Assembly (NCBI GenBank): GCA_037953745.1
Contig: JBAKBP010012239.1
Coordinates: forward strand, 1-64,000
Length of the DNA stretch: 64,000 bases
DNA from: Lithodes maja
Lineage: Eukaryota > Arthropoda > Malacostraca > Decapoda > Lithodidae
Direction of reading: 5' to 3'
Program-made: the position numbers and the translations under genes
Shown here: piece after piece, positions 22,697 to 34,325 of the stretch
Position numbering within the stretch: the stretch's first letter is position 1
Layout: the number at the start of each line of letters is the position of its first letter
Notes under the pieces: model-generated
The model's database searches: none
Told to the model about the DNA's origin: nothing
The model's input: only the letters and a program-made list of their open reading frames with translations

Positions 22697-23233
22697 ACAT
22701 GTTAAGGTAGGCGGATGCCCAACCCCGAAAGGTGTTGAAATAGGGGAGCTATCCCCACGCCAAAGGCGGCTTTCTAGGGCCTCTCCTAGCTGATGCTGAG
22801 AGGATTGGGTTCTAGTCATGTGGTGATGGGCTGGTCTATCAGAGTGAGAACTGAGCGATCTCTGCCATACACATAGCTTACTCTGACTGTTCCTTTTACT
22901 TATATATTTTCTAGATCTCAAGTGATGGGGCCTCTTCCGGGGATTGACCTCCCAATCTACCAAGATTGGAAGCCAAAGCGTCACATTTTTCCTTTGCCCC
23001 TCAACTTTCTCTTCATAATTGCTGAGGGGCACAGGGCCCTCGGTGGGTCTTTGGTTTCCCGGGCGTTTCCGCACCCTCCTTAGCTCCCCGCCATGGAGTG
23101 GCTTCGGTCACCCAGGCTTTATTGTGGTCGGCAGGGAGGGTTCTGTGGGGGCGCTCGGTTATGGCCTTGGCCTTGGGGCTGTTCGGCCAGGCAGCTTGGG
23201 GAACAACAACAACAACAACAACATGTTAAGGTA
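22697..23233. mobile_element. retroposon with (AAC)n tail and 13-bp target duplication
   Basis: The body is 22710-23220 and ends in (AAC)n. ACATGTTAAGGTA precedes it at 22697-22709 and follows it at 23221-23233, a perfect target-site duplication. No ORF is supportable; frames here, including poly-N from the AAC tail, are noncoding. It may be a SINE or a truncated LINE 3' end. The mirror copy is at about 44407-44917. Confidence 0.75.
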
Positions 23234-24488
23234 GATTATGAATTGGTCAACCACAGTGCTGTGAATAGTGGTATGGATGAAAACATTTTTTACTCTAATA
23301 TGAAAATTTGTTTGTATTACAAACAAAAAAACACGTTTCGGCTCATCTAAAGTGTTTTCTCTAACTGGGCCGATATTATCTTGTCTTTATGATATATATA
23401 TTTGGTTATAATTTGGTCAAAGCTAGATTACAATGTGATCCAACTTGTCTTGATGCGTGGATTGTAACATCCCGTTTCAATTACTTATATATTTATACGA
23501 TTGTTTACACTAACCAGGACGCCAAGGTTGGCAACTTTGAGTGTTTTGCAACGGAGCATACTGTAAATATTTATTTTCTATAACACATTGTATAAGGTAA
23601 ATAATAGAATACGAGTTAATAATTGAGAATCAGTAAAGGTAAAAAGAACAGTATTATTAAAACACCAAAGATTTGTTTATGGACAGCTTTGAACACGACG
23701 ATGAGGAAAATTATATATTCGGTTAGGAGAGAGAAGGGGGAGAGAAAAAGAGAGAAGGGGGGAGATAGGGGAAGGCAGCAGAGATAAGGGGAGGAGGGGG
23801 GAATGGGAAGTTCGAAGGACAGAAACTTGATTGTCTGTATATTAAATTCCATAAATAACGCAACACCTGATGTGTGTTACTTATTTGTGATCTGGCATGG
23901 GCTAGTCTAATAATATAGCCTGTGTGTTATGTTAAAATAAAGTTATTCTGAGTGCTGTTCTAGAACACACACACACACACACACACGTTTGACTCCTCCT
24001 CCTTCCAACCTCTATACTAACCCCGCCCCCTTTTATTAGAAGCGATTATAATAGGGCCATCTATTAAAAGATAAGTGAACTAACACATTGACTCAGGCCA
24101 TGCCAACAAGTTCTGTCGTAGACTGTACATTCCACCGCTCAACACGGTGCAGCCCGTGAGGTCTTGTTCCAGTCTGGGGAGTGAGACATGTGAAGCATCC
24201 ATTCATGGCTCGAAGCAGCTCCATCTCTGAAGCGCCTGGTTGCTTCGTTCAAGTGCTTCACTGTCTCACCCTTCAGACTCAGACCCTCACTCTCAGAACG
24301 CCACCTATTGAGCAGTGAACTCACTATACATTGTCCCCCTGTAACATATTTTGAATATGGGAATATTCATACAGTGTTATTTAATCAGGGAACAATGAGG
24401 GTATTTTTTTGGCATTTCGGTGGGCTTTGTGGTAATACACTGATACTAGGTACAGCACAAATTAAATCCCAATAATATCTTCCCATTG

Positions 24489-24561
24489 ACAAATCGGGAT
24501 TTTAACCCGGGTCCATTGGATTACCAATCCAGTGGCATGACCACTCCACCATACCTCCCCT
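24489..24561 (-). pseudogene. tRNA-Thr(GGT)-like pseudogene
   Basis: On the minus strand an A-box-like TGGAGTGGTCATGCC, an anticodon loop TTGGTAA (anticodon GGT) and a T-arm with GGGTTAAAATCCC are visible. The T-loop TTAAAAT departs from TTCGAAT and the acceptor ends do not pair well, so it is probably not functional. It abuts a TTAA MITE end. The mirror copy is at 43074-43146. Confidence 0.55.
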
Positions 24562-24850
24562 TAAGGGGAGATGGGTCGTTTTTCTGGTCCCCTTCCTCCC
24601 TCGTGTTTAGCTCCATTGCCTTTGAGATTTGAAGATGTTCGGCCCATTTGTTTGACGATTTTAAGAACTTTCGCCCTATTTCGGTAAATTTTAGACCTAT
24701 CTTGCCATTTAGGTGTCGATTGTGTTCTGGCAGGAGATAAGGAGCCTGTAATTTAGGACGAACCGGCATTTGTCTACCGTAAAATGTACACATTTGTCTT
24801 GAGGGGGGTCTAGGGGGTGTTTTTCTAAGCTTGAGCGAGGTCTAGCGACG
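24561..24850. mobile_element. TTAA-flanked MITE family M2, 3'-degraded (M2b)
   Basis: It starts TTAAGGGGAGATGGGTCG at 24561. The internal blocks match M2a (TTTAGCTCCATTGC, GAACTTTCGCCC) and it ends near GAGGTCTAGCGACGAAAATA. The GC-hairpin is partly lost. The mirror copy is 42790-43074. Confidence 0.7.
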
Positions 24851-25032
24851 AAAATAAAAATATATATAAATACATTAATTAATAGACAAAAAAATACAAA
24901 AATAAAATAATAAATAAATAAATAAATAAAAAGCCACTACCCCTTCAAAGATATCCAAACCCATAACTATTTCGCTAGTCAAGGATAGTCCACCATTTAT
25001 TGAGAGATTGTAGGCACAGCTGTTTGCTTAAA

Positions 25033-25380
25033 GGTGGGGGCGCAGGGGTTGAGGTAAACATGGAAAAATAATCACCAATCTGCATATAATTATCCTGTAA
25101 AATACAATGTCACTGAAATAATTATTAACAATGGTATAAAGGATTTTGCGGATCGTCTATACCGGGCCTGTGACGTCATAGTGACGTCACTCCAGTATAC
25201 TCATCCTGCACTGGATGGTGGAATTACACTCTTGTGACGTCACAGACCCGGTATAGGCGATCCACAAAATCCTTTATACCATTGTTAATAATTATTTCAG
25301 TGCCATTGCATTTTGCAAGATAATTATGTACAGCTTGGCGATTATCATTCCATGTTTATCTCAACCCATGCGCCCTCACC
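25033..25380. mobile_element. palindromic MITE (family M3) with CRE-like octamers at its centre
   Basis: Two ~145-bp arms (GGTGGGGGCGCAGGGGTTGAG... and its complement ending at 25380) flank a ~50-bp centre. TGACGTCA occurs three times near 25170-25246, around the loop. The mirror copy is 42255-42601. No ORF. Confidence 0.8.
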
Positions 25381-25710
25381 GTTTTTTGTTTTGTTTTTTT
25401 ATCTTTCTCTCCTTTTCTCTTTTTCCCTGGCTTGTATCCATTCGGCCTCATTCAGCCAAATGTTTTAAAACGTTTATCCACATCCAATTGTAGATTTCTT
25501 CCTGGCGAGCGATAGCGAGCCAGCATTGTATGGAGAAATCCGGCTTCGCCGGAGAAATTTGTCTATCAAAAAATGTACAAATTTAGCTTGCTGTCAGAAT
25601 AAATATATATATATGCTGGCTCGCTACCGCTCGCCAGGAAAATATTGACACCTGGATGGGGGTAAACGTCTTAAAACAGTAGGCTGAATGGGGCCGAATG
25701 GATACAATAC

Positions 25711-25741
<31 letters not shown>

Positions 25742-25764
25742 CAAAGTGAAGTAGGCTCCCTTAA
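25378..25764. mobile_element. TTAA MITE family M1 (M1c)
   Basis: The left terminus merges with M3; the right terminus ends at TTAA 25761-25764. The core reads GGCGAGCGATAGCGAGCC, then CCGGCTTCGCCGG. The mirror copy is 41847-42256. Confidence 0.7.
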
Positions 25765-25922
25765 CTCCTTCAGCATAATTAAGTAATTGTCATTTTATTC
25801 TGGTTACCACTAGACGACTTTCTTTAGCTTGTAGTCTACCTCTAGGACACACATTATCCATCAATGTATTTTAGATTGTCCCCTAGGCTAACAAAAACGC
25901 CTTCCCAAACTTCCTTCAATCC

Positions 25923-26052
25923 TTAATGGGGGTCACCGGCTTTGTTTTTATCTTTCTCTCCTTTTTTCTTTTTCCCTGGCTTGTATCCTTTCGGCCTCAT
26001 TCAGCCAACTGTTTTAAGACGTTTATCCCCATCCAGGTGTCGATTTCTTCCT
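25923..26052. mobile_element. TTAA MITE family M1, left third only (M1d)
   Basis: It starts TTAATGGGGGTCACCGG and stops inside the arm at ATTTCTTCC, where 5'-truncated retroposon sequence begins. The complete mirror copy is 39452-39836. Confidence 0.7.
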
Positions 26053-26530
26053 CTCCGGGTGGTCGGGGGCCGGGGGAGTCCTGGAGCGATCTTGGTGACC
26101 CTGGTCTCTGGGTCTTCTCCTGGGTGACCTAGATGTGTGTGAATTTGTTTTTTATCTGTGTTTATTCGTTGTTTTATGTTGTTTTTGTGTTTTCCCTGTT
26201 CTTGCTCTGTCTTGAGTCGGCTACCCCCAAAATGGGGATTGGGCCTGAGCATATAGATAGATAGATAGATAGATAGTAAAATTTGGGAAATCGATAAAAA
26301 ATACAGGATATAGATTACATGACGTGAATATAAGAAACTCAGATAATGAAAAATATTTGGGAGTCATCGTCAACTGTGATTTTAAACCTAGAAATCAATG
26401 CATTAGTGCTTTAAATAAGGCAAATAGAGTTCTCGGATATCTCTAAGTGTGAGTAATAGAACAGCAGACGTAATGTAAAATCTACATCTCTGTTGGTCAT
26501 TCAGCTCTGGGGAAAGCACTTGCTATATAT
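26053..26530 (+). repeat. partial direct copy of the arm-A' retroposon/CR1 junction
   Basis: 26053-26276 matches the 3' half of the retroposon at 17925-18150, including the (GATA)n tail. 26277-26530 continues into the same CR1-like relic as 18150-18370. The junction at 26052 truncates a MITE, so the block was copied together rather than by two insertions. 26531-26825 is unassigned. Confidence 0.75.
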
Positions 26531-26823
26531 AACATTATGACACTAATAAACAATAATAAAATTATCAATAAAAGAGCAAATAAATACGCAGAGAGAGAGA
26601 GAGTGAGTGAGTGAGTGAGTTAGAAATAGTTAGAGTGAGTGAGAGAGAGGTTGAACATGTGCAAGTTTACTAATTAATTGCCCTAGCCAATATTCTAGAC
26701 CAAAATCAAAATATTGATAACATTAAATAGATTCTCAGTAAATCCTGAATACAGAGAGATTATATTGGTCATTAATTTATAAACCTAATCTATCATGGGA
26801 TATATTATATTATTTGGACTTTG

Positions 26824-26825
<2 letters not shown>

Positions 26826-26901
<76 letters not shown>

Positions 26902-26902
26902 T

Positions 26903-26933
<31 letters not shown>

Positions 26934-26950
26934 GCCAGCCAGCCAGCCAG
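26826..26950. repeat. (GA)n, (GACA)n and (GCCA)n microsatellite, LINE tail
   Basis: (GA)n to 26878 passes into (CAGA)n and four GCCA units adjoining the 3' end of the minus-strand LINE. There the tail reads AATAAAATTATGACT followed by (GGCT)n and (GTCT)n. Confidence 0.85.
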
Positions 26951-27037
26951 TCATAATTTTATTTCATAAAAAGACATACAGGTATACATACACTTTTTAC
27001 AGAGTTATTTACGTAATCTACATTAAGCTAAAAGTCC

Positions 27038-29918
27038 TTAGCGCATAGTTGGTTCTGTGTTCTGTACATAAACAATTCTTGATCTGATAGCATTGATATC
27101 ATTTAGCAATAAGTTAGTAAATCCATACTCATGTAGGATTATTTTTTCAACATCCTTTACAAGAAAAGATCTATGTAACATGTAATACATGTTCTTCTCT
27201 ATAAAACTACATGGCTTTATGAGATTTCTATGTACAAATCTTATTTTCATCCAGTTAACCAAATGCCTAAACACCATCACTCCACATTCTCTACAAGCAC
27301 TGTGGTTGCTCTCCCAGTACTTCATATTCAATATTTTCTTTATTGCCTTGTGGTATCCAATGGAAAACTGCTTAAACGGTATATAACATTTTCTATTATT
27401 AAACCAAAGTTCAGCGCCATAAAAATTCAAACAGTAGCTTTGAAATAAATTTAAAAATACTTCAGTACTCGTGTTGCTAAACTTTCTTAAAAGACAATTA
27501 AACTCATTGTAAAACTTATTTCTGCATCTTATCATATCCAAGTCATTATTAAGATTACAATCAATTATAAAACCCAAATATTTGTATTCAGAAACAATAT
27601 TTAATTTGTTATTGTCTAAATATATGAAAGGATTCATTTCCTGTCCATACTTATATTTAAAGATCATACATACTGATTTTGCAGAGTTAATAGATAAGTC
27701 TAGTTGTTTAATTTCATGATCCATAATATCTATCAATGTTTGCAGACCTCTAACCGAAGGAGCCAATATTACAAGATCGTCTGCATAGGCGATCACATTG
27801 CTGAATTGTAAACCTAGTCTACAGCCTACATTACTTGCAGATAATTTACTTAATAAGTCATCAATATAAATTGAAAACAACAAGGGAGATAAAACCCCAC
27901 CCTGTCTCACTCCATTTTTCATAGTCCATTCAGTTGAAATTGAATCTTTAAATTTGACAACAACATGTTGGTTTCTGTAAAAGTAAAATAAAATATTAAC
28001 CAAGAAATTTGGTAATCCTAGTTTTAAAAGCTTATTTGCAAGTTTGAAATGATTCACCTTATCAAAAGCTTTTGTCAGGTCAATAAAACATGAAAAAAAC
28101 ATTAGATCCCTCCGTGGTGTACCTTAAAATAGTTTCCTTGAGAATTAAACATGCAGTAGAAGTAGAATACCTCTCTCTAAATCCATGCTGCCTATCATTT
28201 AAACTAACATATCTTAAAATTTTGTACTTCAAGCAGTATTCAAATACCTTCAATAATATTGGCGATAACGTAATTGATCTATAATTATCAAGTGATGTAT
28301 TATCTTTATACTTATCTTTCAATAAGGGTACCATAATTCCAAAGTTCATTCTTACAGGCATACAACCATGTACAACACAAGAAGAAATCAACTTTGCAAT
28401 TACTACTATCAATTCGTTTGTACAATACTTTAAATGAAAAGAATGTATATTATCTGGGCCAATACCACAATTGAGGTCAGATATTGCTGTAGATACATCA
28501 TGACTATTTACCTTACCAAATATTTCACCGTCACGTACATTTTTCACCAATTTATATATCATGAAGTCATCATCATTCTGACATTTACAATCATCATATA
28601 CATGTTTAAACTTATTGGACAATTTCTCTACAATACATTTTGGGTCACATTCTCCATCTATTTTCATACTTACAAAAACTTTATTATTCTTTATTTGTCT
28701 AACCTCTTTCCAAAATGATTTCAAATTGTTATTAGATAGAGATTGACCTAACTTATTTGTTCTAATTTGAGACTCATTTTGTTTAACTTGTTTCAATACA
28801 TTCCTAAAGTTCTTTCTAGACTCCTTCATTTCTTCTAACTCAACTCCTGCAAGTGGACGTCCCCTATTCTTCCAAGTTAAAAACTTACTTCTCGCAAACT
28901 TATGCAAATCCTTAATTTCATCATTCCAACCTGGTATAACTTTATGCTTTTTTAATGGTTCTTTCTTAAACAAAGAAGATGAATTAAGTAACAAACTAAT
29001 GTTATAAATTAAATTTAATTCCTTGATATGCTGTTCATTATTACATCTATATACACTGCAGTCCAAGCTATTAAAACTTGATATATCCAATTCACTTAGA
29101 TAATGATTAATATTTGATCTATATATCTGTAAATTATCCACAATAGACAGTTTTTGCCAGTCGATGAATTATGACGGTTCAATGTGTACATCTACTATAC
29201 CAACATTACATATGTCAATGTTTAGCTTACATGACAGGGGAAAGTGATCATAGAGGGCCATATCATACCTTATAGTAATATCATCTATTATTTCGTTTAG
29301 ACTCTCACTTACTGCTATATGATCAAGCCAACTGGTTGTATTCTTTGCAGGACATAAATATGTAAACGAATCATTCTGCATTGCCTCAACATCACTAAAT
29401 ATAAAGCACTTGCTAATAAATAAATTAATAATATCTTTCCAAAACCTACCTTTAGTTGGACTAGCATTAAAATCTCCTGCAATTAAGACATTGTTGCAGT
29501 GTTGTTCAGCTATAAAATTATCAAGAGTGGCTATTGTATTTCTAAATTCATCTAAGGAGTCCTCGTCTTGCTTGTTACAAGGTAGGTATACATTCACTAT
29601 AAATATTTGTACATCTCTACATTTCATTATAATCCCAATTATTCTTTCATTACAATACACAGAATCAATATTATTACTAAGTGAATTTTTCCATAATATG
29701 GCAACACCTTTTGAAGGACGACCCTCTACTATGCCTTCGTTACTCCTATCTTCCACACATGCGATTGCATCAAATGCATCATTGATTGTTCTTAAAACAT
29801 TTAAGTCTTCTTTCAATAACATTATTTCTTGTAAAAGAATGATATCGTATTCCATAGTCAATAACTTTACTGCCTCAATATTATTTCTTACAGAATTACA
29901 GTTATAATTATGATACAA
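27038..29918 (-). pseudogene. LINE ORF2: endonuclease plus reverse transcriptase, one stop and one frameshift
   Basis: The endonuclease (29918-29169) shows NCNSVRNN, LLQE, AGDFNASP and the SWLDHI and DHFPLSC blocks of apurinic endonucleases. The RT shows NYRSITLSP, HGFRERYST, FIDLTKAFDKV, the GVRQGGVLSPLL motif and the catalytic AYADDLV near residue 120 of the last frame. An in-frame TAA near 29169 separates EN from the linker. A frameshift in an A7 run (28092-28098) separates 29141-28080 from 28102-27038. The damage is light, so the copy is not old. Confidence 0.88.
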
Positions 29919-29929
29919 TCTTAGCCATT

Positions 29930-30091
29930 AAGATGTATGTTTAGGTTTATAATATTAAGATGTATGTTTAGGTTTATAATATTAAGATGTATGTTTAGGT
30001 TTATAATATTAAGATGTATGTTTAGGTTTATAATATTAAGATGTATGTTTAGGTTTATAATATTAAGATGTATGTTTAAGTTTATAATATT
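29930..30091. repeat. 27-bp minisatellite, six copies, at the LINE ORF1/ORF2 junction
   Basis: AAGATGTATGTTTAGG starts at 29930, 29957, 29984, 30011, 30038 and 30065, a perfect 27-bp period; the last unit has one change. On the LINE coding strand each unit contains an in-frame TAA, so the ORF1 stop codon has been amplified. Confidence 0.95.
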
Positions 30092-30389
30092 TTCTAACAA
30101 TTACATGGTTCGGCCAACACTCCGGACGTAACAAATCATCCCTCTTACTCATTGCAACAGTTATTTTAAATGACTTCCATTCTCGTTCAAATTTAGATTC
30201 AAGCTCACAGCATTTTACACTTTCAATGTTAAATTCATCCGATATATACTTAGTAATATCAACAACGCTAGTGTCACAGTCAGCATTCCCAATGTAAATA
30301 TCTCCTGATCTTTCAGAGCCTTTAAACCTAGATTGAGTAACGTTTTTTGTTCCTCGTACACCAGCTGGCCTCTTCCACTGCTGATCCAT
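30063..30389 (-). pseudogene. LINE ORF1 C-terminal fragment (RRM-like RNA-binding region)
   Basis: The 108-aa frame contains IYIGNADCDTSVVDITKYI, then a KSFKITVAMS strand and PECWPNHVIVRKYY. This arrangement is typical of the RRM-like C-terminal domain of CR1/Kiri-type ORF1 proteins, which bind RNA. The N-terminal part, often with a PHD finger, is absent. The frame ends at the stop in the first minisatellite unit. Confidence 0.6.
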
Positions 30390-30460
30390 TTTTCTTTGCG
30401 GCTGTTGGGTAGGGGGGACTGAGGCATTCCTACCGCGCCGACTCTTAACTTGTTGAAAGC

Positions 30461-30464
<4 letters not shown>

Positions 30465-30516
<52 letters not shown>

Positions 30517-30773
30517 GATGATCGATTAGATACATAGGGAGAGAGAGAGAGAGACTCTTCACCTATAGCTCTACCATTCCATTATTTTTTGTTTTGTATA
30601 AATCGTCTCATTTCATATTTCTAACTATTTTATGTGGATAGGCTAACCCTTTTCATTAAAGATCAAAATTATCGAGTAAAATAATCTAATGCTAGGAAAA
30701 ATATAATAGATAGATTGCTAGAGATAGATAGATAGATAGATATAGACAAAAAGATAAATAGATAGATAGATAG

Positions 30774-30864
<91 letters not shown>

Positions 30865-31062
30865 AGTAAAATAAAAACACGTCCCCCTAAGCAATTATAC
30901 ATTAATAAACGTATATAATTAGCTCTATGCTATAACTGTCTTAATAGCGTAATGCAAAAGTGCGCGGAATTTCGGTGCGAGTGTCCTAGGTTCGAGACAA
31001 ATTAAAAAGGGTATTGTAAAGGTATATAAGATCATTGGGTATATTGATAGTGATTTACCTGC
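30465..31062. repeat. inverted-repeat arm B' (mirror of 8611-9200)
   Basis: (GATA)n at 30465-30515, unique AT-rich DNA, (GATA)n, (GT)n and (GA)n at 30720-30861, then a tRNA-like SINE head at about 30930-31002. The order and sequence are the reverse complement of 8611-9200, with different microsatellite lengths. Confidence 0.85.
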
Positions 31063-31090
31063 CTAAGGGGGGTCACCTGCTTTTTTTTAT

Positions 31091-31124
<34 letters not shown>

Positions 31125-31352
31125 GGCTTGTATCCATTCAAAGGAGTACAAAGGAAATCAAGCAACAACAGATCTAGTGACCCTTCTAGGCTGCTTGTCC
31201 TCCAAAACACTGAGGATCAAGTGTCCAAACAGTGGTTTAGAGTGGGTAAGGGAACATTGGAAAGGGAACTACTGCCCTGCCACTAACGTCGCAGGACTAG
31301 GAAGTTAGTAGGGGACATATGGGTTAGTAACTGAGGGGAGGATAAAATAAAG

Positions 31353-34150
31353 TTATTCATTTACAAACGCAGTCAGTCGCGGGTTTGATGCGAGATATTT
31401 GTCTAGGCAGAATTTAAATGAATCAACGGTGCTGCAGTCTATAACGTCTCGGGGAAGCCCATTCCACAACTTGACAACTCGATTGAAGAAGAAATTCTTA
31501 GATTCGTGTGAGTTAAAAGATTTACCAATAATTTTGCAACCGTTTCCCCGCGTGTAATTAGATTGGTCGATAGTGAAGTACTTACTACAGTTCATATTGT
31601 CGATGCCTTTGATGATTTTGAACACTTGAATTAAGTCACCTCTTAATCTGCGCTGGGTTAAAGGAAATAGATTTAATTCTCTAAGACGCTCTTCGTATGG
31701 TTTGTTCTTTAGGCTAGGTATCATTTTGGTAACTCTACGTTGAACTCGCTCTAGCTTGTTTATGTCTTTTTGGTAATAAGGGCACCAGCATTGAACGCAG
31801 TTTTCCAGAAGAGGGCGGACTAAGGAATTGTAAAGGGTTAGGATTACGTCTTTGGATTTATGCTCAAATGATCTGCCTATAAAGCCAATTATTTTGTTTG
31901 CCTTCTTAACAACTTCTGAACATTGTTGACTCGGTTTTAGGTTACTCGATATTGTTACTCCCAGATCGGTTTCTCTGTTTACATTCTTAAGCTGAGTGCC
32001 ATTCATCGAATAGTTTGCTTTCTCATTTAGGTATCCGATATGTAGTTCTTTACATTTATCCGCATTGAAACTCATTTGCCAAATTTGGGCCCAATGTGAC
32101 AATTTATCTAGATTGTGTTGCATATCGTCAACTTGATCTTTTGAGAGTATGCTATTTGCAATTTTTGTATCGTCAGCAAATTTTGAGATTGTACAGGTGA
32201 GACCTCATCTATGTCGTTGATGTAAATTAGAAAGAGAATTGGTCCTAGTACCGATCCCTGGGGTACCCCGCTACTTACATTGGTCAATTTAGATGCCTTA
32301 CCGTTTATGACTACTCTTTGCTTTCTGTCGCTGAGCCAATTTTCTATCCATTTCAACACACCGTCTTGTATTCCATGCGCTTTTAGTTTTAGCAGTAAAC
32401 GTTTGTGGGGAACTTTGTCAAAGGCCTTTTGAAAATCAAGGTATATAATATCTACAGCTTTACTCTCATCGTAGAGGTTGAGGATATCGTGGAAGAAGTC
32501 TAAGAGGTTTGTTAAACAGGAACGTTTTTTACGAAAGCCGTGTTGAGTATCTTTAAGTATGTTATTTTCCTCTAAGTGATTTACGAGTCTGTCTCTTATG
32601 ACCGTTTCTAGCATTTTACATACAACTGAGGTTAAGCTAATTGGACGATAGTTACTGGGTAGGGATTTGCTGCCTTTTTTGAATGTCGGTGTTACGTTGG
32701 CTATCTTCCACTGATCAGGCATAGTTCCAGACCGCAAGGATTTATTGAATAGTAATGTCAGTGGTTTGGAGAGCTCATCCTTAGCTTCCTTTAGAACTCT
32801 AGGCGAGATTGTATCAGGTCCAGGCGTTTTATTTACCTTGAGTTTATCTAAACAATTCAATACTTCTCTCTCTGTAACGGTGATATTGCTTAGAACATCT
32901 GAATTATCAATCTGAATCGGCGATGGTGTAGGGATATCACTGAGGTCTTCTGTTGTTAAAACTGATGCAAAGAAGGTATTGAGGGCATTACTCATTTGTA
33001 CTTCGTCTTTGGTGTATTCTCCATTTTCATCGACTAACGGTCCAACAGTTGAAGTAACTACTTTTTCCTTTCTGATATAACTATAGAATTCTTTCGGGTT
33101 TGTTTTACTTTGATTCGCAATATGTAACTCTAGGGTCTTTTTACTTTGCTTAATTAACTTTTTGGCTTTGCGTCGTAGCTCTACAAATTTCACCCGTTCT
33201 TCGTCATTTTGTGAGGATTTTAATCTATCATTAGCAAATTTTTTAGCAAGCAGGCAGTTTGAAATATCTTTATTCCACCATTTGGGCTTATTATTATGGC
33301 CTGGACGCCGTATTTTCGATGGTATGCAGTCTTGCACTGCTTTTAGGTAAGTGGTTTCGAATAACTTCCAAGATGTATTTATGTCGTTATTGTTAATTAA
33401 AAAGCTCCAGTCAGTTTCTTTAAACATAGCTCTAAGTTTATGAAAGTTTGCTTTCTTGAAATTAGGGACTTTTTCGATGCTACTATTTGGTTCGTTACTA
33501 GTAAAGTTTAAAGTGAAAGTTATCGTACGATGGTCGCTGTTACTGAATTCATCACCACATTCAAATTCTCTATTAATTCTTCTTTTGTTGCAAGTACAAT
33601 GTCAAGAACGTTATTACCACGGTCGGTGTTCGAACAAATTGATAAAGCGAACTCTCTTGCAAGTTCGTATACAAGTCATGTCCGGAGTGTGAAGTAAGAG
33701 TATCGCCCCACTTGGTCACAGGTAAATTAAAGTCGCCAACAAATACGGTATCTAGTGAGTTACTTACATCTGCAATTTGTTCATAAATTTCTCGGTCAGT
33801 TTGCACTGATTGAGCTGGAGGTCTGTATATTAATGCAAGTATTAGTTTTATACCTTTATTATTCTTTATTAGCACAAAAGATGTGTCGACGTTCACAATT
33901 TGAGGTTTTGACAAGAGCGTCGGGTTAAGACTTTCTTTGATATAAAATAAAACGCCACCTCCATTTTTATTTATTCGGCTTTTCTCAAACATTACTTAAC
34001 CGGGAAGTGAATACTCTGCTAAAAAGTCTCTATCTACTGTATTGAGCCAGGATTCTGTTATACCAATCACATCATAATTTTCAGTAAACACTAGTTCCTC
34101 TAAATCTGAAAATTTATTGCGTATGCTACGAGCGTTTGCATAGAAAACCT
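31353..34150 (-). pseudogene. CR1 ORF2: endonuclease, RT and C-terminal region, disrupted
   Basis: The EN part shows NARSIRNK, ITESWLN and VGDFNLPVTKW with an in-frame stop near 33995 and a break after 33573. The 439-aa RT frame has KTPGPDTISPRVLKE, NYRPISLTSVV, HGFRKKRSC, LDFQKAFDKVPH and SGVPQGSVLGPILF. It shifts frame near 32110-32190, at the expected site of the catalytic FADD block, and continues in 32123-31353 (LSHWAQIWQMSFN, DLGVTISSNLKPS). Function is lost but the damage is limited. Confidence 0.85.
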
Positions 34151-34325
34151 TTAGCAACGGTTTTAGAACTCGCAGAACGTTCTTTAATCAAATTTTTGGT
34201 TCTGATCGGATCTACATTTACATTCATGGCTGACATCGGTCCTCGGTCGTTATCCCTGGCGGTTTTGAATTTGGGTCGTGTTGGTGGAGCTTTATCCAAA
34301 TTTGCGGTTCTTGACAGATTAGCAT

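Larger units (their letters stand above)
20024..24127 (+). mobile_element. Tc1/mariner-like element with ~400-bp TIRs (copy C), non-autonomous
   Basis: The ends are inverted repeats of each other: TACAGTCTACGACAGAAC at 20024 and its complement ending at 24127. Homology extends about 400 bp inward at roughly 90% identity by eye. A flanking TA at both ends matches the TA target of Tc1/mariner elements, and a Tc1-type transposase relic lies inside (22006-22252). Nested inside are a SINE (20545-20690), a TTAA MITE (20938-21264) and a retroposon (22710-23220). A second, inverted copy is at 43508-47393. The copies diverge immediately outside the 20024/47393 end but stay alike beyond the other end. 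Confidence 0.75.
26951..30464 (-). mobile_element. CR1-superfamily (Kiri/Crack/Daphne-like) LINE, 5'-truncated
   Basis: Read on the minus strand it holds the C-terminal part of ORF1 (30389-30063), a 27-bp minisatellite at the ORF1/ORF2 junction, a nearly complete ORF2 (29918-27038), and a 3' end with AATAAA and a tetranucleotide tail. The 5' end lies against a (GATA)n microsatellite at 30465-30515. The subclade is a judgement from motif style only. Confidence 0.85.

Noticed and set aside
24489..24561. Functional tRNA-Thr(GGT) gene
   Set aside because: The T-loop is altered, the acceptor stem does not pair well, and both duplicated copies carry the same changes next to a MITE end.
29930..30091. 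Regular 27-bp direct repeats that could suggest a CRISPR array
   Set aside because: The units are contiguous with no spacers, lie inside a LINE, and the genome is eukaryotic.
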